Below the pieces are notes generated by a model, which saw only the letters and a list, made by a program, of their open reading frames with translations, was not told where the DNA came from and did no database searches. The position numbers were made by a program, and so were the translations under genes. Shown piece by piece: positions 7,509 to 15,578 of a stretch of DNA of 64,000 nt. Source of the stretch: an uncultured Oscillibacter sp. (GTDB lineage: Bacteria > Bacillota > Clostridia > Oscillospirales > Oscillospiraceae); the NCBI GenBank assembly GCA_910583695.1, contig CAJTZL010000006.1, positions 1-64,000 of the forward strand, in the 5' to 3' direction. Within the stretch, counting starts at the first letter, position 1; each line of letters begins with the position of its first letter.

Positions 7509-8351
7509 TCAGCGCCTCGTAACCGGCAGCCAGACTTGAAAGCGGCTTTCCTCCCCGGGGCGGTTCAAATAGACCTCAATATCCGGTGCTTTGGCCCACT
7601 CATAGCCGGAGTCCGGCAGATACTCCGAGACAATCCGCTTTTGCAGCTTCTGCATAGCGTCTGGAAGCCGCCCTGTTCCGTTAAAGACCGCCCAGGTTGC
7701 AGCGGGCACGGTCCATTCATGCATCCCTTCCGGAACGGGCGCACTGGACGCTACAGCGATATAATAATAGTTGTCTTCCTTCTCGCCGCAAGTGCACACC
7801 CCCAGCATTCCAACCGGTTCTCCGTTCATCAGCGGGAACAGTTCCGCCTGCCGCGGGCCGATCTCCGTCCAAAACCTGGGGACCACCTGAAAACTCTCCT
7901 CCACATCCGTGGGCAGCAGTGTGCGGAAGCCCACAATGCGGAAAGCCTCCCGTTTCACAATCTGATACTCCATTTCGTCCGCTCCTTTGAGTACAAATTT
8001 GAAGTGAATACGTGGAAAGGCTTTTAGCTTTACTCCTATCTGTTTTGCCTGGGACGGCGGGATTCCATGGACCGTCTGGAAGGCACGGTTAAAGGAGGTG
8101 GGCGATTCGTAGCCATAGCGCAGGGCCACATCCAGCACCTTCTCCCCATTTTGTAGATCCGCCGCTGCCCGGGTCATGCGTCTCCGGCGAATATACTCGC
8201 TAAGAGGCACCCCGGCCAAGTGGGAAAACATTCGCTGGAAGTGGTAGGCGGAACAGCCTGCCAGCCGTCCCAGCTTTTCAACGTCGACAGTCCCCGCCAG
8301 GTTCCGCTCCAGCTCGTCCAGGGCCTCGTTCCAATTCTTCAGCCAATCCAT
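7509..8351 (-). CDS. AraC-family regulator with GyrI-like effector domain
   Basis: Transcription regulator, 280 aa. The N-terminus has two HTH motifs (about residues 22-105: VEKLGRLAGCSAYHFQRMFSHLAGVPLSEYI; VLDVALRYGYESPTSFNRAFQ). The C-terminal half (about 125-280) is a GyrI/Rob-like ligand-binding domain (GFRTLLPTDVEE ... PEGMHEWTVPAATWAVF ... DIEVYL). This is the Rob/SoxS-like plan used to sense amphipathic compounds. ATG 8351 is chosen because AGGAGGG lies six bases upstream. The target is unknown. Confidence 0.88.
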   Translation of the reverse strand: MDWLKNWNEALDELERNLAGTVDVEKLGRLAGCSAYHFQRMFSHLAGVPLSEYIRRRRMTRAAADLQNGEKVLDVALRYGYESPTSFNRAFQTVHGIPPSQAKQIGVKLKAFPRIHFKFVLKGADEMEYQIVKREAFRIVGFRTLLPTDVEESFQVVPRFWTEIGPRQAELFPLMNGEPVGMLGVCTCGEKEDNYYYIAVASSAPVPEGMHEWTVPAATWAVFNGTGRLPDAMQKLQKRIVSEYLPDSGYEWAKAPDIEVYLNRPGEESRFQVWLPVTRR

Positions 8352-8458
8352 CACAATCCCTCCTTATGTCCAGAGTACCACAAATAGTCTCCCCAATCCT
8401 CTCTTTTCCTGTTCAGAAACGGAGAGACGCCGCATTCCATTCCTCTCTCGTGAAACGA

Positions 8459-8486
8459 AAAAGGGAGCGCCGAAACGCTCCCTTTT
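8459..8486 (-). terminator. Terminator of fba
   Basis: 11-bp stem AAAAGGGAGCG / CGCTCCCTTTT with 6-base loop, followed on the minus strand by TTTCGTTT. Confidence 0.8.
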
Positions 8487-8499
8487 GTGGAAAACGCAA

Positions 8500-9468
8500 T
8501 TACGCCTTGTGGTCGCAGCCCAGAACGTCCACCAGCTTGTGGCGGACCAGCTCCTTGATGTTGGCGCGGGCGGGCTTGAGGTACTGACGGGGATCAAAAT
8601 CGCCGGGATGCTCGTTGAAGTGCTGACGGATGGTGCCGGTCATGGCCAGACGCAGATCGGAGTCAATGTTGATCTTGCAGACGGCACTGCGGGCGGCCTC
8701 GCGGAGCTGCTCCTCGGGGATGCCCACGGCGTCGGGCATCTTTCCGCCGTTGGAGTTGACCATCTTCACATAGTCCTGGGGCACGCTGGAAGAGCCGTGG
8801 AGCACGATGGGGAACTCCGGCAGACGCTTTACGATTTCCTGCAGAATGTCGAAGCGCAGCGGGGGCGGAACCAGGATGCCCTTCTCGTTGCGGGTGCACT
8901 GCTCGGGCTTGAACTTGAAGGCGCCGTGAGAGGTGCCGATGGCGATGGCCAGGGAGTCGCAGCCGGTCTTGGAGACGAACTCCTCCACCTCCTCGGGACG
9001 GGTGTAGTGGGAGTCCTCGGCGGAGACGTTGACCTCGTCCTCCACGCCGGCCAGAGCGCCCAGCTCCGCCTCGACCACCACGCCGTGGTCGTGGGCGTAC
9101 TCGACGACCTTTTTCGTCAGCTCGATGTTCTCCGCAAAGGGCTTGGAGGAGGCGTCGATCATGACGGAGGTGAATCCGTCGTCAATGCAGGACTTGCAGG
9201 TTTCGAAGGTATCGCCGTGGTCCAGGTGCAGCACGATGGGGATTTCGGGGCACTCGATAACGGCGGCCTCCACCAGCTTCACCAGATACGTGCGGTTGGC
9301 ATAGGCCCGGGCGCCCTTGGACACCTGAAGAATCACAGGAGCCTGTTCCTCGCGGCAGGCCTCGGTGATGCCCTGGATAATTTCCATGTTGTTGACGTTG
9401 AAGGCTCCGATGGCATACCCTCCGTGATAGGCTTTTTTGAACATCTCGGTAGAAGTGACCAGTGCCAT
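8500..9468 (-). CDS. fba: Class II fructose-1,6-bisphosphate aldolase
   Basis: Glycolytic enzyme cleaving fructose-1,6-bisphosphate to DHAP and glyceraldehyde-3-phosphate, 322 aa, zinc-dependent. Motifs: YAIGAFNVNNME, VLHLDHGDTFETC (zinc His and catalytic Asp), VEAELGALAGVED, AIAIGTSHGAFKF, LHGSSSVP and NIDSDLR. ATG 9468 (MALVTS) is preferred over ATG 9477, because the GGAG ribosome site overlaps the latter. The 5' leader contains an inverted repeat GACAAA-N5-TTTGTC at about 9483-9499. Divergent from pfk. Confidence 0.95.
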   Translation of the reverse strand: MALVTSTEMFKKAYHGGYAIGAFNVNNMEIIQGITEACREEQAPVILQVSKGARAYANRTYLVKLVEAAVIECPEIPIVLHLDHGDTFETCKSCIDDGFTSVMIDASSKPFAENIELTKKVVEYAHDHGVVVEAELGALAGVEDEVNVSAEDSHYTRPEEVEEFVSKTGCDSLAIAIGTSHGAFKFKPEQCTRNEKGILVPPPLRFDILQEIVKRLPEFPIVLHGSSSVPQDYVKMVNSNGGKMPDAVGIPEEQLREAARSAVCKINIDSDLRLAMTGTIRQHFNEHPGDFDPRQYLKPARANIKELVRHKLVDVLGCDHKA

Positions 9469-9580
9469 AACAATCATCTCCTGACAAATTTTATTTGTCC
9501 CGTCTCCGGGCGGGGCTGGAAAAAAGGCCCCGGGCCTCCTTTCCCTCCCTTTGCGGAGACGAAAACGATTTTCTTTTATG

Positions 9581-9608
9581 ATAATATCACAAAAAAAATA
9601 AAATGCAA
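9581..9608 (-). promoter_or_regulatory. Promoter of fba
   Basis: Minus strand TTGCAT (9608-9603), 16 bases, TATTAT (9586-9581). Its -35 box is only three bases from the -35 box of the divergent pfk promoter. Confidence 0.55.
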
Positions 9609-9611
9609 GTA

Positions 9612-9640
9612 TTTACAATTCTTTTTTTGAATGGTATGAT
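9612..9640 (+). promoter_or_regulatory. Promoter of pfk
   Basis: TTTACA (9612-9617), 17 bases, TATGAT (9635-9640). Confidence 0.6.
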
Positions 9641-9652
9641 AAAAAATACCAT
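9631..9652. promoter_or_regulatory. Dyad over the pfk -10 region, candidate operator
   Basis: Perfect 7-bp arms ATGGTAT and ATACCAT separated by eight bases, covering the -10 box and probable start point of pfk. The regulator is unknown. Confidence 0.45.
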
Positions 9653-9710
9653 GGGCTTTGTTCCCTGGGCTCAAACAGGAAGAAAAATTTTTTTGAGGAG
9701 GCTGTTTCTC

Positions 9711-10949
9711 ATGAGTGAATTGAAAGGCGCCTGCATCTTCGGCCAGTCCGGCGGTCCCACTTCTGTTATAAACGCCAGCGCCTACGGCGTCATCAGCACC
9801 GCTCTGAAAAACCCCAACATCACCCGCGTCCTGGGCGCGGAGCACGGAATCAAAGGCGTGCTGAACGACCGGCTGTTCGATATGGGCCAGGAGGACCCCG
9901 CCGAGCTGGAGCTGCTGAAATATACCCCGTCCTCCGCCCTGGGCTCCTGCCGCTATAAGATGAAGGACCCGGACGTGGACGACACGGATTACAAGCGCAT
10001 CCTGGAGATCTTCAAAAAGTATGACGTCCGCTACTTCTTCTACAACGGCGGAAACGACTCCATGGACACCTGCAACAAAATCAGCAAATACATGCAGAAG
10101 GTGGGCTACGAGTGCCGGGTCATGGGCGTGCCCAAAACCATCGACAACGACCTTTTCGGCACCGACCACTGCCCCGGCTTTGCCTCCGCCGCCAAGTATA
10201 TCGCGACGAGCTGCATGGAGGTCTATCAGGACGCCCGGGTCTATGACACCGGCATGGTCTGCGTCATTGAAATCATGGGCCGTCACGCGGGCTGGCTGGC
10301 CGGCGCCGCCGCTCTGGCCTCCGCTTATGGCGCGGGCCCCGATCTGGTGTACCTCCCTGAAGTGGACTTTGATATGGAGCAGTTCCTGGCGGATGTGGAC
10401 CGTATTTATAAGGAGAAGGGCAACTGCATGGTAGCCGTCTCCGAGGGCATCCACTACGCCGACGGCTCCTTCGTCTCCGAGGCGAAGACCTCCGCCACCG
10501 ACGGCTTTGGCCATGCCCAGCTGGGCGGTCTGGCCGCCATGCTGGCCGACGCCGTGAAGCAGAAGACCGGTGCCAAGGTCCGGGGCATTGAGCTGAGCCT
10601 GCTTCAGCGCTGCGGCGCACACCTGGCCTCCGAGACCGACATTGAGGAGTCCTTCATGTCCGGCAAGGCCGCCGTGGAAAACGCCGTGGCGGGCATTACC
10701 GACAAGATGGTGGGCTTTGAGCGGACCTATGAGAACGGGCAATACGTCTGCAAGACCAAGCTGCTGGGCCTGACCGACGTGGCCAATACGGAGAAAAAGG
10801 TCCCCCTGGAGTGGATCAACGCTGCCCATAACGGCGTGGAAAAGCCCTTCATCGACTACGTGCTTCCCCTGGTCCAGGGCGAGCCCAAGCTGCCCAAGCA
10901 GGACTCCCTGCCCCGGTTCGCCAAGCTCAAGAAGGTTCTGGCGAAGTAA
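9711..10949 (+). CDS. 6-phosphofructokinase, probably pyrophosphate-dependent
   Basis: Phosphorylates fructose-6-phosphate, 412 aa. GQSGGPTSVINAS near the N-terminus, YNGGNDSMDTCNK, then VPKTIDNDLFGTDHCPGF, EIMGRHAGWLA and AVSEGIH. The lysine in PKTIDND and Asp at the second position of the GGND motif point to pyrophosphate rather than ATP as phosphoryl donor; the first Asp of the usual GGDD/GGDG is Asn here. The start at 9711 is set by GAGGAGG ten bases upstream. Divergent from fba, so two successive glycolytic steps share one control region. Confidence 0.9.
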   Translation: MSELKGACIFGQSGGPTSVINASAYGVISTALKNPNITRVLGAEHGIKGVLNDRLFDMGQEDPAELELLKYTPSSALGSCRYKMKDPDVDDTDYKRILEIFKKYDVRYFFYNGGNDSMDTCNKISKYMQKVGYECRVMGVPKTIDNDLFGTDHCPGFASAAKYIATSCMEVYQDARVYDTGMVCVIEIMGRHAGWLAGAAALASAYGAGPDLVYLPEVDFDMEQFLADVDRIYKEKGNCMVAVSEGIHYADGSFVSEAKTSATDGFGHAQLGGLAAMLADAVKQKTGAKVRGIELSLLQRCGAHLASETDIEESFMSGKAAVENAVAGITDKMVGFERTYENGQYVCKTKLLGLTDVANTEKKVPLEWINAAHNGVEKPFIDYVLPLVQGEPKLPKQDSLPRFAKLKKVLAK

Positions 10950-10961
10950 TCTTTCATTTTA

Positions 10962-10997
10962 CAGAGGCCGGAGGTCGCAGCGCCTTTCCGGCCTCTG
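10962..10997 (+). terminator. Hairpin after pfk
   Basis: 11-bp arms CAGAGGCCGGA / TCCGGCCTCTG with a 14-base loop. There is no T-run, so termination is uncertain. Confidence 0.4.
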
Positions 10998-10999
10998 CG

Positions 11000-11223
11000 C
11001 AGTTAAGAGGAACGAACTTTATGGGCGAATACGCGGACAAAAGCGGCCTGTTTGCGGACTTTAATTTTATCCCTTATTAACCTCGTGTTGCTACTGCTTT
11101 TCATTCAAAATGGTGTATATTCATACTGTTTTAGCGCTAAGGGTATAAAATGCAGGGTGACTGATTTTCACAATCCCCCCTGACTTTGACCATATTGATT
11201 TACCTTTCAGTTTGGTATTACTT
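11000..11223. other. AT-rich intergenic stretch
   Basis: No gene recognised. A 19-codon ORF at 11021-11080 has a fair ribosome site (AAGAGGAACG) and reads MGEYADKSGLFADFNFIPY, but has no known relative. Base composition becomes markedly AT-rich from about 11040 onward. Confidence 0.4.
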
Positions 11224-11418
11224 CTATTCTCTCGGTTTCTTCTTGCTTTTATAATAAATACAAAGGAACCCTATGCCACCTGTCAAAAAACAAATAGACG
11301 CTATACAGTATAAAAGTTTGGGAGTTGTCTCATCTTGAGCAATTGCTGCTATTACAAAGCAACTACTTGTTAATAAGTATAAAAGTGATGTAATAAGGTT
11401 CCACTTGTTGTTTTTCAT
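11224..11418 (-). CDS. Small membrane protein (64 aa)
   Basis: Start ATG 11418 with AGAGGTGA seven bases upstream. Two predicted membrane segments (about residues 8-27 and 36-55) and a basic C-terminal tail YYKSKKKPRE. Much more AT-rich than its neighbours, which suggests a different origin. Nothing recognisable beyond topology. Confidence 0.55.
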   Translation of the reverse strand: MKNNKWNLITSLLYLLTSSCFVIAAIAQDETTPKLLYCIASICFLTGGIGFLCIYYKSKKKPRE

Positions 11419-11597
11419 ACGGAATCACCTCTTAATCTTGGTCTGTTTTTACTATTATACAATATTTGCTTGCCTACTTCAAGGTACAAAATGAAATGTG
11501 CGTGTCAGCCCTCACTACCGCAAGGGCAGACATACGAATCGTATGTTTATACAGATATTTCAATAATTGTGCACTGTTTTTACCCAACAACACTTAG

Positions 11598-11890
11598 ATG
11601 GATAAGGGACTTAATTTTAAATTGGTGGTAGTCAACAGCCTGCTGGAACTGCATCCCAGTTTTGAAGCGGATTTGGCGGCACTAAAAAACAGCATATGGA
11701 TTTTGACGGAGGTGAGAACATCTACCGTCTTCTGAAGCCAGACTGGAACGGAGAGGAAGACCTTTTCGACGTGAGCTGCGTCCAGGGGTTTGAACGGTTG
11801 AAAAACCTGAATTATGTATTTTGGTGCGCTATGTGCGATAAAGCGCTCTTGGAATCTTTCCGAAAACAAGGTATTCAGCTGAATCTATAG
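11598..11890 (+). pseudogene. Decayed gene, DUF6892-like remnant
   Basis: Two pieces in different frames look like the ends of one protein: 11598 onward reads MDKGLNFKLVVVNSLLELH and PSFEADLAALKNS, and after a frame change near 11690 the next frame reads MDFDGGENIYRLLKPDWNGE, then EDLFDVSCVQGFERLKNL, up to 11890. The middle of the expected protein is missing. The family name is from memory and should be confirmed. Confidence 0.5.
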
Positions 11891-11893
11891 AAA

Positions 11894-11929
11894 CCGGACC
11901 CACTGTTATTAGTGGGTCCGGCTCTTTTC
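11894..11929 (+). terminator. Terminator after the decayed gene
   Basis: 11-bp stem CCGGACCCACT / AGTGGGTCCGG with GTTATT loop, followed by CTCTTTTC. Confidence 0.75.
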
Positions 11930-11933
11930 ATTT

Positions 11934-13010
11934 CTACTTCTCAATGCCGGACCAGTCCAGGAGCCATTGACCGTTCTGACGAATCAGCCCCATGGTCAGA
12001 TAGCTGTAGCTCTCCCCTTCCTTCAGATTCAGCCGGTGTTTGACGGAAACCACGGCGGAGGCTGGGTTTTGGTCGTTGTCCGGGGTGTAGTCCACGGAGG
12101 CCACGGTAAGATAGTCCCAGACATCCTCTCCGTAGGCGTCCGCATCGGCATTCTCCGCCAGCAAATCGGAAACGCCGGAGAGGTCGTCGGACAGCAGCGC
12201 CGGGAACAGGCGCTCCGCCGCCTCGTAGAGGGAACGCATCCACTCCGGCACGGTTTCGTTCAGGGAAACCACCCGGAAGCTGGAAGCCATATCCCGGAAA
12301 CGGCTGCCCAGCCCCTCCTCCGCTTCCAGGAAATAGCGGGCGGTAAGGACAAACGTCCCTCCCTGTCCGTCACTCACAAACCACAGCTCCGCCTGTTCGG
12401 AGTCCCAATCTGTGCCTGCACCGGCCCGGAGACAGGGGCTCTTCGGTATGGCGGCGCTTTCTTCCTCCAGAAGAATTTCCGTGTAGCGATCCTTGAGGGC
12501 TTCCGCCGCCGCATCCCGGGCCTCTTCGGGAGAGACCGCGGAGAGATGGAGAATATCCAGTCCACATTCGGGAAAATCATCCGGCAAGGGATTGGTGCTT
12601 CTGATACTGTAAAGTCCATTCTCTTCACGGATAAAAAACTGTTCCTCGTTGACATAAATAAGGAAATCCACTGCCTCTTCCTGGGACTGCGGAGCATAGC
12701 TCAGCAGCCGCAGCCTTCCGATCTCACTGCCCTGAGGCGGAAGAAGCGGAGTCTGGTATCCGTCCGGGTCCGGTTTTTGAATCTCCGGTGGTTCTGGTAC
12801 GGTGACATCCGGTCCCTGGCCGTCGGGAGGGGTGACGGCCGGCCATGTCCTCCAGGGAAGAACAACACTCAATGTCAGCACCAGCGCCAGACAGGCCGCG
12901 GCGGCAAGACCATACCCGAGCCAATGACTCCGCCGCCGCCGTTCACTGCGGGCGACCAGCGCCGGGTCCGCCCCGCCGATGGCGAGAAACAGCCGCTCCT
13001 GATCTCTCAT
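11934..13010 (-). CDS. Membrane-anchored partner (probable anti-sigma factor) of the adjacent ECF sigma
   Basis: 358 aa. A short cytosolic N-terminus, one membrane helix (about residues 31-52, LGYGLAAAACLALVLTLSVV), a proline-rich linker, then a large extracytoplasmic region without a recognised domain. ATG 13010 overlaps the stop of the sigma gene as ATGA. Position and topology fit an anti-sigma or sensor protein; no zinc-binding anti-sigma motif is seen, so the role is inferred. Confidence 0.65.
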   Translation of the reverse strand: MRDQERLFLAIGGADPALVARSERRRRSHWLGYGLAAAACLALVLTLSVVLPWRTWPAVTPPDGQGPDVTVPEPPEIQKPDPDGYQTPLLPPQGSEIGRLRLLSYAPQSQEEAVDFLIYVNEEQFFIREENGLYSIRSTNPLPDDFPECGLDILHLSAVSPEEARDAAAEALKDRYTEILLEEESAAIPKSPCLRAGAGTDWDSEQAELWFVSDGQGGTFVLTARYFLEAEEGLGSRFRDMASSFRVVSLNETVPEWMRSLYEAAERLFPALLSDDLSGVSDLLAENADADAYGEDVWDYLTVASVDYTPDNDQNPASAVVSVKHRLNLKEGESYSYLTMGLIRQNGQWLLDWSGIEK

Positions 13011-13561
13011 AACAAGCCCTCCTTTTCCAAATAGCGCCGCAGCTTCTCCCGGCTGCGGAACAGGCTGGTCCGCACAGTGGCCTCCCGCATTCCATAGCGT
13101 CCGGCAATGTCCGCCATAGGTTCCGTGAACCAGTAGCGCCGGAGAAATACATTGCACTCCCGCTCCGGCAGGGTGCGGAGAAAGCGGTTCACCGCTCCCT
13201 CCAGCTCCGCCGCTTCGACGGCCCGGAGGGTATCGTTGGGCGAAGCGCACTCCGCCAGCTCTTCCAGAACCAGGGGCAGCTCTCCCCCGCCCCGTTTTTC
13301 CGTGCGTGCGGCCCGCCAGCGGGTAAACGCCAGGTTTCGCGTGATCTTTCCCAGAAACGGAGCCAGCAGGCCGGGCCGGTTTTCCGGCATGGCGTTCCAG
13401 GCATTAAGCCAGGTGTCGTTGACGCACTCTTCCGCATCCCGGCGGTCCGGCAGAATGTTCCGGGCAATGGCCCGGCAGTAGCCGCCGTATTTCTCTCCGG
13501 TCCGCTGGATGGCTTCCGGGTTTCGAGACCAGTACAGGTCTACAATGGTGTGGTCTTCCAT
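13007..13561 (-). CDS. ECF RNA polymerase sigma factor
   Basis: 184 aa. Sigma region 2 at residues about 18-85 (YGGYCRAIARNILPDRRDAEECVNDTWLNAW, then FLGKITRNLAFTRWR) and region 4 at about 120-180 (LPERECNVFLRRYW, MADIAGRYGMREATVRTSLFRSREKLRRYL). The start at 13561 is fixed by GGGGAG just upstream; the open frame extends further but without a site. Likely regulates its own operon together with the membrane partner. Confidence 0.88.
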   Translation of the reverse strand: MEDHTIVDLYWSRNPEAIQRTGEKYGGYCRAIARNILPDRRDAEECVNDTWLNAWNAMPENRPGLLAPFLGKITRNLAFTRWRAARTEKRGGGELPLVLEELAECASPNDTLRAVEAAELEGAVNRFLRTLPERECNVFLRRYWFTEPMADIAGRYGMREATVRTSLFRSREKLRRYLEKEGLL

Positions 13562-13732
13562 GTTCTCTCCCCTTTCGTGTTCGGTAGAAGGGCCCTCACT
13601 GGTATAGACGGGAAAACCGGCCGGGCGTTCCCGAAAAAATACGGTTTGCAAAAAAACGTCCACCGGAGGGCGGACGGCCGGGGCTTTCAGAAAGGGAAAA
13701 AAGAAGCGGCAGGAAAAACCTCTGTTTCGACA

Positions 13733-14503
13733 TCAACGGTTCTTCTGGTAGATGGTCCAAAGTCCATCCATCAGGAGAAACTTATCGTAGAGAACTTTGT
13801 TTCGGCAGTAGCGCACAATCACCGGAGCATTCCCCCCGGTGGCGACGACGCTGACCTCCCGGCCCGGGAACTCCTCCCGAATGCGGTCGATGATGCCGTC
13901 CAGCATTCCCGCCGTTCCGTACACAATGCCGGAGCGCATGCAATCCTCGGTGTTTTTTCCAATGAGGGATTTCGGATGCTGGAGGGAGATGTCGGGAAGC
14001 TGGGCCGCTCGATGGCTCAGGGCCTCCAGCGAGACGTTGACACCCGGCAGAAGGAGGCCCCCCTCGTAGGTCCGTCCCTCGGAGATCACTCCAATGGTGG
14101 TGGCGGTTCCCATGTCAATGGTGATGATGGGAGGCGTGAACTTCTCCAGCGCCGCTACGGCGTCCGCCACAATGTCCGCCCCCACCTGAGTCTGGACCGT
14201 CAGGCGGATATTCAACCCGGTTTTCACGCCGGGACCCACCACCATGGGGGGCTTGCCCAAAAGGCGGGTCAGGGCCTTTTCCATCATGAAGTTCAGCGGC
14301 GGCACTACACTGCACAAAATGGCCCCGGTGACATCCTTATAGCTGAAATGGTAGAGGGCAAAGAGGTTCATCAGGTCAATGCTGATCTGGTCGGCGGTCT
14401 TCCGGCTGTCCGTATCCAGAGAGGCCAGGAAGCGAAGGGTTTTGTTCTTGTCAAACAGGCCTACAGAGGTGTTGGAGTTGCCCACGTCGATGGCAAGCAG
14501 CAT
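13733..14503 (-). CDS. coaX: Type III pantothenate kinase
   Basis: First step of coenzyme A synthesis from pantothenate, 256 aa, ASKHA fold. Motifs: LLAIDVGNSNTSVGLF (phosphate-1 loop with catalytic Asp), VGADIVADAVAALEKF, IITIDMGTATTIGVI (phosphate-2) and EGGLLLPGVNVSLEAL, which is typical of CoaX. AAAGGAG precedes ATG 14503. Confidence 0.94.
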   Translation of the reverse strand: MLLAIDVGNSNTSVGLFDKNKTLRFLASLDTDSRKTADQISIDLMNLFALYHFSYKDVTGAILCSVVPPLNFMMEKALTRLLGKPPMVVGPGVKTGLNIRLTVQTQVGADIVADAVAALEKFTPPIITIDMGTATTIGVISEGRTYEGGLLLPGVNVSLEALSHRAAQLPDISLQHPKSLIGKNTEDCMRSGIVYGTAGMLDGIIDRIREEFPGREVSVVATGGNAPVIVRYCRNKVLYDKFLLMDGLWTIYQKNR

Positions 14504-14661
14504 GGAGGTCGCTCCTTTCGTTTCGGTTTTTTACATAGTTCTATAGTAGCACGAGTCGGGCCGCCTTGCAAGAGCGGGCGGAAAAAGGGGTTGCTATGAT
14601 ACGTTTGTTCTGGTATAATGGAAGCATCCCATAAAAACACAACGAAAGGAAGGCGCCGGGT

Positions 14662-15192
14662 ATGACCTATTTGACGAAGCTGGCCTCTCCCCTGGGCCCA
14701 CTGTCCCTTGCTTCCGATGGGGAAGCGATTATCGGGCTGTGGCTGGAGGGCCAGAAGTATTTTGCCGCCGGTCTGGAGGTAGAGACGGAGGAGCGGCCAG
14801 ATCTGCCGGTCTTTCGCCAGGCGGCGGCGTGGCTGGACGCCTGCTTTGAGAAGCGGGAACTCCCTCCCCTGCCTCCCCTGGCCCCTAGGGGAAGCGCGTT
14901 CCGGCAGAGGGTGTGGAAGCTGCTGCTGGAGATTCCCTCTGGGAAAACCACAACTTACGGCGCGCTGACGGAGAAGCTGAAAGCCGCCGGGGTCCCCGCC
15001 TCTCCCCAGGCCGTTGGCGGAGCCGTGGGGCACAACCCAATCTCCATCCTCATTCCCTGCCATCGGGTGGTGGGAGCGGACGGCAGCCTGACGGGCTATG
15101 CCGGAGGTGTGGAGAAAAAGCGGTTCCTGCTGGAGCTGGAAGGCGTGGACCTGTCGGGCCTGCATATGCCGAAGAACGGGACGGCGCTGTGA
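14662..15192 (+). CDS. ogt: Methylated-DNA--protein-cysteine methyltransferase
   Basis: Removes O6-alkyl groups from guanine by suicide transfer to cysteine, 176 aa. C-terminal domain with FRQRVWKLLLEIPSGKTTTYG and the active-site box ILIPCHRVVG (nucleophile Cys). The N-terminal domain is short, as in Ogt. GAAAGGAAGG precedes the ATG. It overlaps the next gene by a few bases. Confidence 0.94.
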   Translation: MTYLTKLASPLGPLSLASDGEAIIGLWLEGQKYFAAGLEVETEERPDLPVFRQAAAWLDACFEKRELPPLPPLAPRGSAFRQRVWKLLLEIPSGKTTTYGALTEKLKAAGVPASPQAVGGAVGHNPISILIPCHRVVGADGSLTGYAGGVEKKRFLLELEGVDLSGLHMPKNGTAL

Positions 15193-15539
15193 GAGGAAAA
15201 CATTCGTTCTATCCGTCAGCGGTCCATGAACAGACATCCGCACCGGGACAAACGCCGCCCGTGCCGGAAACGGTGGAACAGGTGCCTGTGCTGGGGAAAT
15301 TTCCCTGCCCCTGCTGCGGCTGCAAAACCTTTCCCGTTCCCAAGGAGGATGCCACTGCCTACATCTGCCCGGTGTGCCTCTGGGAAAACGACGTCTTTGA
15401 TCCCGGCGAAGACCAGCCCAGTGATGAGAACCGGGGCATGACTCTGGAGGAGGGCCGGGAGGTTTACAAGAAACTTGGCGCCGTCCGGGAGGAGTTTTTG
15501 AAATATGCACGGAAGCCCCTGCGGGAGGAGCTTCCATAG
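15189..15539 (+). CDS. Cysteine-rich CPCC-family protein
   Basis: About 116 aa if the GTG at 15189, overlapping the ogt stop, is the start. The conserved core FPCPCCGCKTFPVPK, YICPVCLWENDVFDPGEDQ and GMTLEEGREVYKKLGA matches the small CPCC family, which probably binds zinc through two Cys pairs. No good ribosome site lies before the GTG, so the start is uncertain and the N-terminal 35 residues may not be translated. The molecular role is unknown. Confidence 0.7.
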   Translation: MRGKHSFYPSAVHEQTSAPGQTPPVPETVEQVPVLGKFPCPCCGCKTFPVPKEDATAYICPVCLWENDVFDPGEDQPSDENRGMTLEEGREVYKKLGAVREEFLKYARKPLREELP

Positions 15540-15540
15540 C

Positions 15541-15578
15541 AAAACCGGACATGGGAAATCCCATGTCCGGTTTTCGTT
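15541..15578. terminator. Bidirectional terminator between the CPCC gene and spoIVA
   Basis: 16-bp perfect stem AAAACCGGACATGGGA / TCCCATGTCCGGTTTT with an AA loop, A/T-flanked on both sides. Confidence 0.85.

Noticed and set aside
9576..10829. 417-codon open frame antisense to pfk
   Set aside because: Antisense to a clear phosphofructokinase. Its long openness follows from high GC and codon bias, and it has no recognisable motif.
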